Positions 28,350 to 37,125 of a stretch of DNA of 64,000 bases are shown here, piece after piece. Both the position numbers and the translations under genes were made by a program. Origin of the DNA: Richelia sp. CSU_2_1 (GTDB taxonomy: Bacteria; Cyanobacteriota; Cyanobacteriia; Cyanobacteriales; Microcoleaceae). The first letter of the stretch is position 1; the number at the start of each line of letters is the position of its first letter. The notes below the pieces were generated by a model. It ran no database searches. It saw nothing but the letters and a program-made list of their open reading frames with translations, and was not told where the DNA came from. Location of the stretch: positions 24,146 to 88,145 of the forward strand of contig JAAUPF010000003.1 of assembly GCA_012034575.1 (NCBI GenBank), written 5' to 3'.

Positions 28350-28853
28350 TTATTGCATGACATGGGAGGCGTTAAATCCCTCCCCCTTCGCTTTTACTGT
28401 GAGCGGATTAACCCGCCTCGGCTGAACAACTCCGCTCTCTATCCCATCGCTAAACGCATTTGGGATTGCTTTTCTGAGGATGTTGTAAGAACCGTTAACA
28501 TCGGAGTTAATTAATTGACCGATTGATGTTCTGTACAATCCTCTTTTGATTCGCTTGCCACTAAATATGACATCCAAATCGCCAGTATGCCCGTACACAG
28601 GAATTGGATCTAGATTCAAGAAGCTCGACTTAGACTTGTAAGACTCTTCTTGCACTATCACCTTAATTCCCATCAATCGAGCCTTGTATTCCAGCATTTC
28701 AATTAGTCTAGCGTGAGGAATGCTGACAAAGTTTTGATTGGTTCGTTTTCCCAAGTCAATTTCAGTTTTCCACTGTGCATTTTTGCCAATTACTAGCGTC
28801 CCAATTTGATTTGCTATCAAAATTTCAACTATTAATCGACTTGTGTGATGCAA
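28350..28853 (-). pseudogene. Truncated tnpB (IS1341-type), C-terminal part
   Basis: About 167 codons correspond to the second half of TnpB: IGTLVIGKNAQWKTEIDLGK (RuvC-II region), HARLIEMLEYKARLMGIKVI, EESYKSKSSFLNLDPIPVY, and NSDVNGSYNILRKAIPNAF (RuvC-III Asp). The N-terminal half with the first RuvC Asp is absent. The zinc-finger cysteines are lost too, replaced by PIPVYGHTGD. Beyond the stop, GGGAGG...CCTCCC and CATGCAATAA look like the element's right end. It is adjacent to an oppositely oriented fragment. Confidence 0.85.
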
Positions 28854-28954
28854 GTATAGCAGCCGTCAGCCATCAGCCGTCACGAGCGATCGGCTTTGAA
28901 AGCTTTGCACATTCAGCTTTTCTACGCTTCACGTCGCTGACCGCCATCAAACCA

Positions 28955-29191
28955 CTTTCCGTCTGTCGTCCCGGATGTGGCAACTTATTTGCCTTTTCGG
29001 TTAGGACTCATATTTGCCTGTGCGGTGCGGTATTAGATCGCGATTGTAATGCAGCGAAGAATATTCTGGCTAAGGGATTAAAGCAAGCAGGAATTAGTTT
29101 AAATACGGCGGGGCACGCCGGAATTAACGCTTGGGGACAGAACGACCTCTACTCGTTGGTGGTGACATCAACGGGCAAGTTGACTGGTTGA
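28955..29191 (+). pseudogene. tnpB C-terminal fragment (different family)
   Basis: The frame ends in RTHICLCGAVLDRDCNAAKN followed by ILAKGLKQAGISLNTAGHAG and INAWGQ. This is the zinc-finger and RuvC-III part of TnpB. The first CxxC is degenerate (CRPGCGN). Nothing of the upstream nuclease domain remains. Its origin differs from the fragment at 28350, since the tails do not match. The right end lies directly downstream. Confidence 0.8.
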
Positions 29192-29230
29192 GCCAAGAAT
29201 CCCCGCGCGTTCACGCGCCCGGAGTGTCAA
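29192..29230 (+). mobile_element. Right end of a tnpB element (hairpin and AGTGTCAA end)
   Basis: After the stop codon of the fragment comes AAGAATCCCCGCGCG, a TTCA loop, CGCGCCCGG and AGTGTCAA. This is the common 3' end layout of IS605-type elements in cyanobacteria. Stem CCGCGCG/CGCGCCCGG has one bulge. Confidence 0.6.
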
Positions 29231-29322
29231 ATACCGTCCGCGATCGCAAGTCCGATCGCCCCGCTACAAGCTAAATGTATTTTGACTACACTGATAAGGG
29301 ATGAGAGACAGATTAACAAACA

Positions 29323-30957
29323 ATGCCTGCAAAAAAATCAAAGCTTTTAATTGCTGCCGCGATCGTCGCAGCAGGTAGCGCCGCGGTCTACTTTTACTTT
29401 AAGGGTTTGAGCGAACAAGTATCTAACCCTCTGGCAAGCGCCAAAGTCGTACCAGACGAAGCTACGATGGCTGCGTTCGTTTCCCCCAATCCCAAAGCCC
29501 TGTCGCAGTTGCAACGATTTGGTACGCCAGGGGCGCAAAAGTTGGTAGGCTTCGGCTTAAAAACCTTTCAAGAACAAAGTTTGGCAGGAACTCAAATTGA
29601 CTTTGATAAAGATTTAAAACCTTGGTTGGGTGGCGTGATGCTGGCTTTGCTTCCGCCGGAGGGCGAGGCGAAAACGGAGCCCCCGAAACTGCTGTTGGTA
29701 GTCAGCATTAAAAACAAACTTAGCGCTTGGAATTTTGCTAATAAATTAAAATCTCAGCAAGGTGCAAAAATTCAAGAAAGCGAGTATAAAGGGGTAAAAA
29801 TTTCCGAGATTACCGAAGCCAACGGTAAGGGCTACAGTGTAGCTTTGCTCGACGACCAATTAGTTATCGCTCCTTTTAGAAAGACGGTGGAATTGGCGAT
29901 CGATACTTTTCAGGGAGAACCTTCGCTAGCCAGTCAAAAAAGTACGGCTAATTTATTTTCGGAAAGTGCTGGAGTGCAGAATCCGATCGCGACAGTTTTT
30001 ATTGCTGATTATCCGGCGGCAATGCAGCAGTTGAAAGCTAATTTACCGGATGAGTTAAGGCTGCCTTCGATCGTGCTGTCGCAGTTCAAACAAGTCAAGT
30101 CTTTGGTAGCGGGAATTGGGGCGGACAGTGCGGGATTGAGGGTAAAAACGATCGCCCAATTAGAACCGAGATTAGCGCTGCAAAATTCCCAGGGAACGCC
30201 GAAATTTTTGCCGAAATTTCCCGGCGAAACAGTTGCTTTGGTGGGAGGGAAGGGACTGAATCGGATTTGGTCGCAAGCCAACGTCGAAGCACAAATAAAC
30301 CCGGAAGTCGAGCGCAGCGTTCAGCAGATTCGGGAGGCTTTTAAGCGGTTGGATTTAGATGCCGATCGAGATATTTTTAGTTGGATGGACGGGGAATTTG
30401 CGATCGGGGCAATTGGGGCTTCGGGTGACGATCGGGATATTTTGTCTCAGTTAGGTATGGGGCCGGCGATAATTGTAGAAACGAGCGATCGGGCTGCTGC
30501 AGAAGCAACTTTGAAAAAATTAGATGCGATCGCAAAAACCTATACAGTTAGCGTTAGCCCGAGACAAATTCAAGGCAAAGAAGTTACCGAATGGAAAACA
30601 CCAACTCAAGGCACTTTATTCGGTCACGGCTGGCTGAATGAAAATTCGGTATTTGTCGCTTTGGGCGGGCCGTTAGTGGACGCAATTTCTTCGCCCCCGC
30701 AGCAGGCGCTGACAGTAAGTCCGAGTTTTCAAACAATCGCCCCTGCTGTGCCGCCAGCCAACCTCGGTTACTTTTACTTGGATATGGAAAAAACCATGTC
30801 TTGGGCGGACAAATACGTACTCAAAGCAGTACCGACTTTAGTGCCGCCTCCCGCCGCTGAAGTGCTGAATTCTTTCCGAGGAATTAGCGTTGCTGCTGCT
30901 TCTCCAACGCCCTCGACAGCCGAGTTGGAAATGCTGTTTGCCTTCAAATCTAATTAG
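29323..30957 (+). CDS. DUF3352 domain-containing protein
   Basis: A 544-residue protein common in cyanobacteria. One N-terminal membrane helix (KLLIAAAIVAAGSAAVYFYF, residues about 8-27) is followed by a large extracytoplasmic domain. It starts with ASAKVVPDEATMAAFVSPNP and contains repeated hydrophobic strands and GWLNENSVFVALGGPLVDAI late in the chain. It carries no enzyme motif. The role is unknown; membrane anchoring and periplasmic exposure are inferred. It is a single gene with a palindromic spacer downstream. Confidence 0.9.
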   Translation: MPAKKSKLLIAAAIVAAGSAAVYFYFKGLSEQVSNPLASAKVVPDEATMAAFVSPNPKALSQLQRFGTPGAQKLVGFGLKTFQEQSLAGTQIDFDKDLKPWLGGVMLALLPPEGEAKTEPPKLLLVVSIKNKLSAWNFANKLKSQQGAKIQESEYKGVKISEITEANGKGYSVALLDDQLVIAPFRKTVELAIDTFQGEPSLASQKSTANLFSESAGVQNPIATVFIADYPAAMQQLKANLPDELRLPSIVLSQFKQVKSLVAGIGADSAGLRVKTIAQLEPRLALQNSQGTPKFLPKFPGETVALVGGKGLNRIWSQANVEAQINPEVERSVQQIREAFKRLDLDADRDIFSWMDGEFAIGAIGASGDDRDILSQLGMGPAIIVETSDRAAAEATLKKLDAIAKTYTVSVSPRQIQGKEVTEWKTPTQGTLFGHGWLNENSVFVALGGPLVDAISSPPQQALTVSPSFQTIAPAVPPANLGYFYLDMEKTMSWADKYVLKAVPTLVPPPAAEVLNSFRGISVAAASPTPSTAELEMLFAFKSN

Positions 30958-31607
30958 CTGGAAACTGATATCAATTCCGGTTGCACCGTCAGGATATAGA
31001 AAAGATGGCAGTGCCTTTCTCTAGCGCGATCTTTTGTAGGGACACGGCACTGCCGTGTCGAAAGCTGTGAGTAATATTAATTTTGATGCTACCGGATTTG
31101 ATATGATATCTTGTATCGGCCGCTAACAACAGCAGGGCGGCGGATGAACCAATTATCCACAAATTCCGCTTGCTTTGTTCGATCTCCATTGCGTTAAGTT
31201 TTGTGTTTTCTGTTCGATCGGACGGGAGCGATCGAGAATTTCCAGCTACAATAAATAAGGTGCACTAACGGGCGATCGCTAAGCATATTTTACTCGGTCA
31301 GAATTACGTTTTCTAAAATCTAAAAATCTAAAATCTAAAATCTAAAATAATTAAGATGCCCGCTTCACAACATAATTTAGCTGCGAAACAGGCATCTTAC
31401 TTGTCTTTAACCCTGACAGACACAACCTGACAGAAACAATCCCTTACCCAAAGACCGAGAGTTGCGATCGACAACTCAGACAGTGAATAGTTTTTATTGA
31501 ATAGTTTTGAGTTCCCCGTTGAAATCCCAGCTTAAAAAACCTCACTGTCAACTGTCAACTCTACTCTAACGGGCGGACTAACCCTACCAACTGTCAACTG
31601 TCAACTG
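30958..31607. other. Intergenic region with short repeats
   Basis: Convergent spacer of about 650 bases. It holds a GGACACGGCACTGCCGTGTC palindrome (about 31039-31058), a heptad run TAAAATC (31318-31348), and the first of the CTGTCAA heptads. A 66-codon frame on the minus strand (30989-31189) overlaps the palindrome and is not convincing. Confidence 0.6.
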
Positions 31608-31613
31608 TCAACT
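31543..31613. repeat. Heptanucleotide tandem repeats (ACTGTCA)n, two blocks
   Basis: Two runs of CTGTCAA flank a short unique stretch. The second run ends at the mraY stop codon. This is the complement of the TTGACAG unit found at 13431 and 63327. Confidence 0.8.
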
Positions 31614-32723
31614 GCGGCCAGTCAGCATCAGTATCGTTAATACCAACACCCCATTAGTGAGATAAAAAATTCCAACTACCTGAGTTTCCAACCAGCCGCA
31701 CAATTCTAAATGATGGTGTAACGGAGCCATTTTTAACAGGCGCTTCCCGATACCATCCGGCCCTTTTGTAGCTTTGTAATAACCGACTTGGGCGATTACC
31801 GACAGCGTTTCAACAAAGAAAATACCGCTGAGTATTAATAATATCCAAAGGCTATTAGTTAATAAAGCTACCGCACCCAAAGCACCTCCCAATGCCAAGG
31901 CACCCGTATCTCCCATAAACACCCGTGCTGGATTGCGATTGTGAGTCAAGAAACCCAAACAACTGCCGCTAACACAGGCACAAAATATCATTAATTCCGG
32001 CGAAGTTGAGGCTACAGATGCGCCCAATCCTAACAGCGCGATCGCACCCAAACCGCCCATCAACCCATCAATACCGTCTGTAAGATTAGTAGCATTACTT
32101 TCGGCTACCAGCACAAAACCTGCCAGAGGCCAGAATAACAAACCCAAAGGCAACACCCAACCGAAAGGCAAAGCCACGTTTGTGGAAATAGCTGGCTGGT
32201 GGAACATCAACCAGAGACAAAATAGAGCAGCAAAAGCGATTTGCAAAGCCAATTTCATCCGGGGTGAAATACCTTTATTCGACTTGCGGCGGAGGATTTG
32301 CCAGTCATCGAGCCAACCGATAAAACCGTAAGCTAAAGTTAAAGCCGATACGGCAATCACATCTGAATTAAAATTCGACCACAGCAAAGCAACTGCGACC
32401 CCCGCCGGCACAAAAAACACTCCTCCCATTGTCGGCGTTCCCGCTTTTTTCAAGTGGGCTTGGGGGCCGTCTTCGCGAATTATTTGTCCTGCTTTTAATT
32501 GCTGGAGTACGGGCACAACTATGTAGCCCAACCCCGCTGCAATTGAAGCGCAAATCACCAGAGGCATAAATAGGGATGCAGGTGCATCCAAAAATCTGCC
32601 CGAGGCTAAATCTAAACCGATAGCTACAATGCCGAGCCCCAAACCCAGCAACAAGAATAAATTCTTGCCTGTAAGTTTAAAAGGCATACTGAAAGAAACT
32701 TTTTCATCCAAAAAGTTGTCCAT
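31608..32723 (-). CDS. mraY: Phospho-N-acetylmuramoyl-pentapeptide-transferase
   Basis: MraY transfers phospho-MurNAc-pentapeptide to undecaprenyl phosphate at the inner membrane (lipid I, peptidoglycan synthesis). The ATG at 32723 has GAGGAG upstream; the frame is open to 32780 but that start is less likely. The 371-residue product has about ten membrane segments. Active-site motifs are AESNATNLTDGIDGLMGGLG (with the Asp residues), NPARVFMGDTGALALGGALG, and MAPLHHHLELCGW. KKAGTPTMGGVFF is the N-terminal motif. The gene is isolated from other mur genes, as usual in cyanobacteria. Confidence 0.96.
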   Translation of the reverse strand: MDNFLDEKVSFSMPFKLTGKNLFLLLGLGLGIVAIGLDLASGRFLDAPASLFMPLVICASIAAGLGYIVVPVLQQLKAGQIIREDGPQAHLKKAGTPTMGGVFFVPAGVAVALLWSNFNSDVIAVSALTLAYGFIGWLDDWQILRRKSNKGISPRMKLALQIAFAALFCLWLMFHQPAISTNVALPFGWVLPLGLLFWPLAGFVLVAESNATNLTDGIDGLMGGLGAIALLGLGASVASTSPELMIFCACVSGSCLGFLTHNRNPARVFMGDTGALALGGALGAVALLTNSLWILLILSGIFFVETLSVIAQVGYYKATKGPDGIGKRLLKMAPLHHHLELCGWLETQVVGIFYLTNGVLVLTILMLTGRS

Positions 32724-32878
32724 AACACTCCTCATCACACACCATTTGAGAATTACCGCACACCATATGAAAACCAGCAATTGATGACAATTAAAGTATC
32801 GGGGAAACTCTTTAAGAATCGGGATATTTTTGATTTTTTTATTTCCCTTTTCCTGTGGGTGTTTCGCCCTTTTCGCAG

Positions 32879-33118
32879 CTAGTCGTCAGCGACACCGGCG
32901 TCATCTTCAATTTCATCTTCCAAATCGTCGTAAGGGCTGTCCTCAACAGCCATTAATTCCGAGATTTCTTCTTCGTGCAGGTAGTCGGGTTCTTGAGCAT
33001 CTCTTGCTAACAAACGATTGCTAGATTCCAACCAGTCTAAGAGAGAAGATTGCTGCTTTAATGGAATTACTTCCGCAGGCAGGTGGCGAGGTATTTGACG
33101 CAGAGAAGGATTGTACAT
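32879..33118 (-). CDS. DUF3134 domain-containing protein
   Basis: A 79-residue soluble acidic protein. MYNPSLRQIPRHLPAEVIPL, then KQQSSLLDWLESSNRLLARD, EPDYLHEEEISELMA, and a very acidic tail (YDDLEDEIEDD). The pattern matches the small cyanobacterial DUF3134 family, whose function is unknown to me. It lies upstream of mraY on the same strand with a gap of about 155 bases. The ATG is clear. Confidence 0.9.
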   Translation of the reverse strand: MYNPSLRQIPRHLPAEVIPLKQQSSLLDWLESSNRLLARDAQEPDYLHEEEISELMAVEDSPYDDLEDEIEDDAGVADD

Positions 33119-33345
33119 GATTGCCGTTTGTTAAAGACAAAGACTAAAGACAAAGACGCGATCGAATTTGGGTAATGTTTGGCCGACAGGCTGGTCTTTT
33201 AATTTACCCGATCGAATGGGGACTGAATTGGGCTAAGGCATTATACCACAGCCCCTGTTTGGTTCCGGATCGGGATAGGATGGCAGATGGGAAAGGCTTT
33301 TTGTGCCTTTCTCGGGGGCTAGACTAACACGAAATCCGCTCTACG

Positions 33346-33555
33346 TCATCCCCCTTTGGTCGCAAACATTTTAATCTGAAACCAGAGTTTTATAAGATAT
33401 CCTAAGATACATTGCGATCGCCCCTGCAGTCGATCGACCTCCGCTTGAGTGCGAGCGATCGCAAGCTGAAACTGTTTGACAGCATTGGTTTGGTAATTAT
33501 TTAACGACTGCAAATTCGGGCGATCGATTCGAGGCAAAATTCTCACGATGGACAC
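33346..33555 (-). CDS. Possible small hypothetical protein
   Basis: A 69-codon frame divergent from the next gene, overlapping its start by eight bases. NYQTNAVKQFQLAIARTQAE followed by VDRLQGR is amphipathic and could be a coiled helix. The C-terminal part is hydrophobic and basic. There is no clear Shine-Dalgarno and no recognised family; it could be chance. Confidence 0.3.
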   Translation of the reverse strand: MSIVRILPRIDRPNLQSLNNYQTNAVKQFQLAIARTQAEVDRLQGRSQCILGYLIKLWFQIKMFATKGG

Positions 33556-35227
33556 AACAGCGGCGGTTGTATACAGTAAAGACGGTTACGACACCACAGG
33601 CAAAAGGCTTTTGGGGCGTCACGCAGCCGGAGAAGGATTTCTCAAAAGCTTAGTCCAACACGGAACTGCGGACTCTCTTTACTGTTGTGCGGACAGCGAA
33701 GCCCAGTTTAAAGAGTTTTGCGCGCGCATCCAACCCTGGCTGCAAAAACCGCGAAAAGTTCGGTGGATTCAGTCTTCTCGGCCGGATTTGCTTTCCGAAC
33801 CGGGTACTATTTACAGACCGGACCCGGCTTTGTCCGAGGTGGTGTGGGCGCGCCGATTTCTCGATCAAAGAGCTTACAGCGTTTGCGGCGTTACCCACAC
33901 AATTGCTACAAAATACGTTATGGGCGCGATCGGCGATTTGGTCACAGCGCCCGTACAGCCTTGGGACGCGCTGATCTGCACCTCCTCCGCGGTGAAAACC
34001 GCTGTAGAAGGAGTTCTGAATGCGTGGAGCGAGTATTTAGCGTCGCGTACAGGCGGTAAAGCGGAAATTTTGGTCAAATTGCCCGTTATCCCCCTCGGAG
34101 TAGATTGCAGCGCGTTTCCCGAGGGTGTGGAGGCCTCCAGCGCGCGCGATCGACAGCGCCAAGAACTCGGCATCGCTCCAGAAGATATAGTTGTGTTATT
34201 CGTCGGCAGATTGACTTTTTCTGCCAAAGCCCATCCAGTACCGATGTACGTCGCCCTGGAACGGGCGGCCCAATCGACAAAGCAGAAAATTCACTTAATC
34301 CAAGCCGGCTGGATCGAAGATCCGAGAGAAGAACCCGACTTTAAAAATAGCGCGCGCATCTTTTGTCCGTCTGTGAATGCCATTTTTGCCGACGGTAGAA
34401 AGCCGGAAATCCGAGTTAATATTTGGTCGGCGGCCGATATTTTTATTTCGCTTTCAGACAACATTCAAGAAACCTTCGGACTGACGCCAATTGAAGCGAT
34501 GGCGAACAAACTGCCGGTCATAGTCTCCGACTGGAACGGGTATCAAGAATCTGTACGTCACGAAATCGACGGCTTCCGCATTCCGACTCTGATTCCGCCC
34601 CCAGAATCTTGTTTGGATTTAGCGCTAAATTATCTCGACGGTAGTCTGAATTGGCCGACTTACATGGGTCACACTTCCCTAGCTACAGCAGTTGATATTG
34701 ATGCTTGCACTCGCGCTTTGTGTAAATTAATTGAAAACCGCGAATTAAGACACCAAATGGGGGAAAATGGCAGGCAAAGAGCGACGGAGATTTACGATTG
34801 GAAGGTGGTAATTGCTGCTTACGAACAGTTGTGGCGGGAATTGGCAGAAATTCGCCTCGCTGCACCGGAGTCCGCGCATTTGAAACCGGGAATGCCGCCT
34901 CATCCGCTGTGCGACGATCCGTTTCGAGTATTGGGTCACTATTCGACTCGAACTTTCAGCAAGGAAATGATGTTGAGTTTGGGGTCAAGTGCTACTCCAG
35001 AACTCTTGCAGCAGTTGCAGGCAATTTGGTTTACGAGCTTCGGTCAGGAGCGGAGAATATCTGTTAAAATTCAGATGGAAATATTGACCGCGATCGAACA
35101 AAATGGTTCTGTTAGTGTCAAGGAAATTGTCGATCGCTATGTGAAAAACAAGAAAGAATTAGCATACCTGTATCGGACTCTGCTTTACTTGGTGAAATTT
35201 GGAATTTTAGTGATTGATGATTGGTAA
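33548..35227 (+). CDS. Glycosyltransferase family 4 protein with C-terminal winged-helix-like extension
   Basis: A 559-residue protein. The first 430 residues are a GT-B transferase: VVLFVGRLTFSAKAHPVPMY, DIFISLSDNIQETFGLTPIE, and AMANKLPVIVSDWNGYQESV. The ETFGLTPIE segment is the E-x7-E site. After residue about 440 there is an extra domain of roughly 110 residues. It ends in SVKIQMEILTAIEQNGSVSV, KEIVDRYVKNKKELAYLYRT and LLYLVKFGILVI, which reads like helices plus a wing. The gene stands apart from the polysaccharide locus. Heptad repeats TAATTGG follow it. Confidence 0.85.
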   Translation: MDTTAAVVYSKDGYDTTGKRLLGRHAAGEGFLKSLVQHGTADSLYCCADSEAQFKEFCARIQPWLQKPRKVRWIQSSRPDLLSEPGTIYRPDPALSEVVWARRFLDQRAYSVCGVTHTIATKYVMGAIGDLVTAPVQPWDALICTSSAVKTAVEGVLNAWSEYLASRTGGKAEILVKLPVIPLGVDCSAFPEGVEASSARDRQRQELGIAPEDIVVLFVGRLTFSAKAHPVPMYVALERAAQSTKQKIHLIQAGWIEDPREEPDFKNSARIFCPSVNAIFADGRKPEIRVNIWSAADIFISLSDNIQETFGLTPIEAMANKLPVIVSDWNGYQESVRHEIDGFRIPTLIPPPESCLDLALNYLDGSLNWPTYMGHTSLATAVDIDACTRALCKLIENRELRHQMGENGRQRATEIYDWKVVIAAYEQLWRELAEIRLAAPESAHLKPGMPPHPLCDDPFRVLGHYSTRTFSKEMMLSLGSSATPELLQQLQAIWFTSFGQERRISVKIQMEILTAIEQNGSVSVKEIVDRYVKNKKELAYLYRTLLYLVKFGILVIDDW

Positions 35228-35332
35228 TTGGGGATTGGGAATTGGTAATTGATAATTGGTAATTGATGATTGGTAATTGGTAATTGATAATTGATGATTG
35301 GTAATTGGTAATTGGTAATTGGTAATTGGTAA
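35215..35332. repeat. Heptanucleotide tandem repeats (TAATTGG)n
   Basis: At least 12 degenerate units of TAATTGG/TAATTGA follow the GT4 stop codon directly. Unit length is seven bases, as in the other short arrays of this window. Confidence 0.85.
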
Positions 35333-35385
35333 GGAGTTTTGAGTTTTGACCGGGAACGCATTCACAATGGTAACTTAAAACTCCC

Positions 35386-35448
35386 CTTCTTCCTTCTTCC
35401 TTCTTCCTTCTTCCTTCTTCCTTCTTCCTTCCTTCTTCTTTCTTCCTT
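35386..35448. repeat. Polypyrimidine heptad repeat (CTTCTTC)n
   Basis: A run of C and T with a seven-base period, about eight units, ending about 20 bases before the fibrillin ATG. It is a strong purine/pyrimidine asymmetry directly upstream of a gene, where it could affect promoter structure. Confidence 0.85.
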
Positions 35449-35470
35449 CGGCTATAACTTGTAAAAAACG

Positions 35471-36055
35471 ATGATTGGCAAATCTGAACTATTAGAAATA
35501 ATTGCAGGTAAGAATCGCGGTTTGTTGGCGAATGCAAGCGACAAACAGGCGATTTTAAGTGCGATCGCCCAATTGGAAGATTACAACCCAACACCTCGCC
35601 CTCTCGAAGCTGCAGAACTTTTAAACGGCGACTGGCGGTTGTTGTATACCAGCAGTCGCGCATTGCTCGGTTTAGACAATTTTCCACTCTTAAAATTGGG
35701 TCAAATTTATCAATCTATCCGGGTTGCAGAATCTAAGATTTACAATATTGCCGAACTTTACGGATTGCCTTATTTAGAAGGAATAGTTAGCGTTGCTGCG
35801 AGATTTGAAGCGACTTCAGAAAGGCGAGTGCAGGTGAAGTTTGAAAGATCGATCGTGGGATTAAGCAGGTTAATTGACTATGAATCGCCAGCAAAATTTA
35901 TTAACGAAATTGAGTCGGGTAAAAAGTTCGCTGCTGTTGATTTCGGAATCGATAGCAGGGAACAGCAAGGATGGTTGGATGTTACTTATTTAGACAATGA
36001 TTTGCGGCTCGGGCGCGGGAATGAAGGCAGCGTGTTCGTGCTGACAAAAGAGTAA
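35471..36055 (+). CDS. PAP/fibrillin family protein
   Basis: A 194-residue lipocalin-like protein of the plastid lipid-associated (fibrillin) family. AAELLNGDWRLLYTSSRALL is the family motif near residue 50, and GSVFVLTKE closes the chain. Relatives bind hydrophobic molecules at thylakoids and plastoglobules; in cyanobacteria they are linked to photoprotection. No signal peptide is seen. The unusual polypyrimidine tract lies just upstream. Confidence 0.92.
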   Translation: MIGKSELLEIIAGKNRGLLANASDKQAILSAIAQLEDYNPTPRPLEAAELLNGDWRLLYTSSRALLGLDNFPLLKLGQIYQSIRVAESKIYNIAELYGLPYLEGIVSVAARFEATSERRVQVKFERSIVGLSRLIDYESPAKFINEIESGKKFAAVDFGIDSREQQGWLDVTYLDNDLRLGRGNEGSVFVLTKE

Positions 36056-36204
36056 GTTTTTGAGGTAATATTGGCGGGCGATCGCTCTTGATTGAGTATT
36101 ATCTATTGTAGCATCTATCTGAGTTATGGCTGTGCGATCGTAGATCGAAGCATTACATAGGCAGAGCAAAAAGTAGCGAGCTAGATTCCTTTCGATCGGG
36201 CATA

Positions 36205-36543
36205 ATGGAAGTACAACCGAGAGACATTCAAAATTACCAAACCGCAGATGGGAAAATTCCTTTTTCAGAGTGGCGGGATGCGTTGCGAGATAGCAGAGCT
36301 AAAGCTAAAATACGAGCTAAACTCAACCAAGTCAGGCTCGGTAATTTAGGTGACTGTAGCTTTGTTGGGGAAGGAGTTTGCGAATTGAGAATAGACTATG
36401 GCCCTGGCTATCGAATTTACTTCGGACAAATAGGACTAACAATTGTACTTCTTCTATGTGGCGGCGATAAAAGCACTCAAGAACAAGACATCCGCAGAGC
36501 AATAAAATATTGGAGGGATTATGAAAGTAGAGATGGTATCTAG
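36205..36543 (+). CDS. Type II toxin, RelE/ParE superfamily (HigB-like addiction module killer)
   Basis: A 112-residue protein with the pattern of COG3657 killers: PFSEWRDALRDSRAKAKIRA, LGNLGDCSFVGEGVCELRID, and YGPGYRIYFGQIGLTIVLLL followed by CGGDKSTQEQDI. The fold is a small RelE-like beta sheet with basic helices that would bind ribosome or RNA. Start at ATG 36205. It overlaps the antitoxin gene by 23 bases, which is a typical toxin-first arrangement. Confidence 0.88.
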   Translation: MEVQPRDIQNYQTADGKIPFSEWRDALRDSRAKAKIRAKLNQVRLGNLGDCSFVGEGVCELRIDYGPGYRIYFGQIGLTIVLLLCGGDKSTQEQDIRRAIKYWRDYESRDGI

Positions 36544-36853
36544 AAGTATCAGCTATCAAGAAGAATTAATTGAATCTTTGAAAGACCCCTTAGAGGCCGC
36601 TCCTTATATTGAGGCTTGCTTGGAGGAGGGGAATTCAGAAGTGCTAAAGCTGGCATTAAATGATGTTGTTGAGGCCCGTCACAAGATGAATGAACCCTCA
36701 GAAGAGGTTGCAGCACTTGTGCAAAAATTTAGCGAATTATTGTCGGAAAAAAAAGGAGCGGAAATTTACTGTTTGAGCGCTTTACTTGATGCACTTGGTT
36801 TTCGACTGACGGTGACTGTTAAGGAGAGAAACTCTTCAAACCCCAAATCTTGA
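36521..36853 (+). CDS. Antitoxin (addiction module antidote, HigA-like)
   Basis: A 110-residue partner of the toxin before it. The ATG follows GGAGGGATT. The opening EELIESLKDPLEAAPYIEAC, then LEEGNSEVLKLALNDVVEAR, is the antidote signature, and LSALLDALGFRLTVTV ends the domain. The middle, where the helix-turn-helix (QVARDTGLSR-like) should be, is MNEPSEEVAALVQKFSELLS. Its DNA contact may thus be altered. Confidence 0.85.
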   Translation: MKVEMVSRSISYQEELIESLKDPLEAAPYIEACLEEGNSEVLKLALNDVVEARHKMNEPSEEVAALVQKFSELLSEKKGAEIYCLSALLDALGFRLTVTVKERNSSNPKS

Positions 36854-36961
36854 AAAAATCCGGTTTCTTGAACCCCGCCCTTGTCTCCAGAAACCGGGTT
36901 TTTACCAAAATCTACGCTTCAAACTCCAAATTTCGGAAAAACCCGGTTTCTCGAAACCCCG
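36853..36961. repeat. Three AAACCCGG-family half-palindromes
   Basis: TCCGGTTTCTTGAACCCC, CCAGAAACCGGGTTTTT and AAAAACCCGGTTTCTCGAAA follow the antitoxin stop codon. The first two can pair into a hairpin; the third repeats the first. Confidence 0.65.
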
Positions 36962-37125
36962 ATGGTAAATCTTGAATTCACATACCTAAACTAAACCCCA
37001 CTTCGCACATCGAATTTCTTCACTCTCGTGTTGTGCGGGCGCAAGTTCGATCGCTCGTTGATTTCAAATGTTAATTCCCATCGCCCGATCGAGATACAAT
37101 ACAAACAGTATCCTTCAAGCGATCG

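Noticed and set aside
30989..31189. 66-codon minus-strand frame with a hydrophobic start
   Set aside because: It runs through a dispersed palindrome (ACGGCACTGCCGT), so most of it is repeat.
35215..35332. CRISPR array
   Set aside because: Repeat unit is seven bases with no spacers; a simple tandem array.
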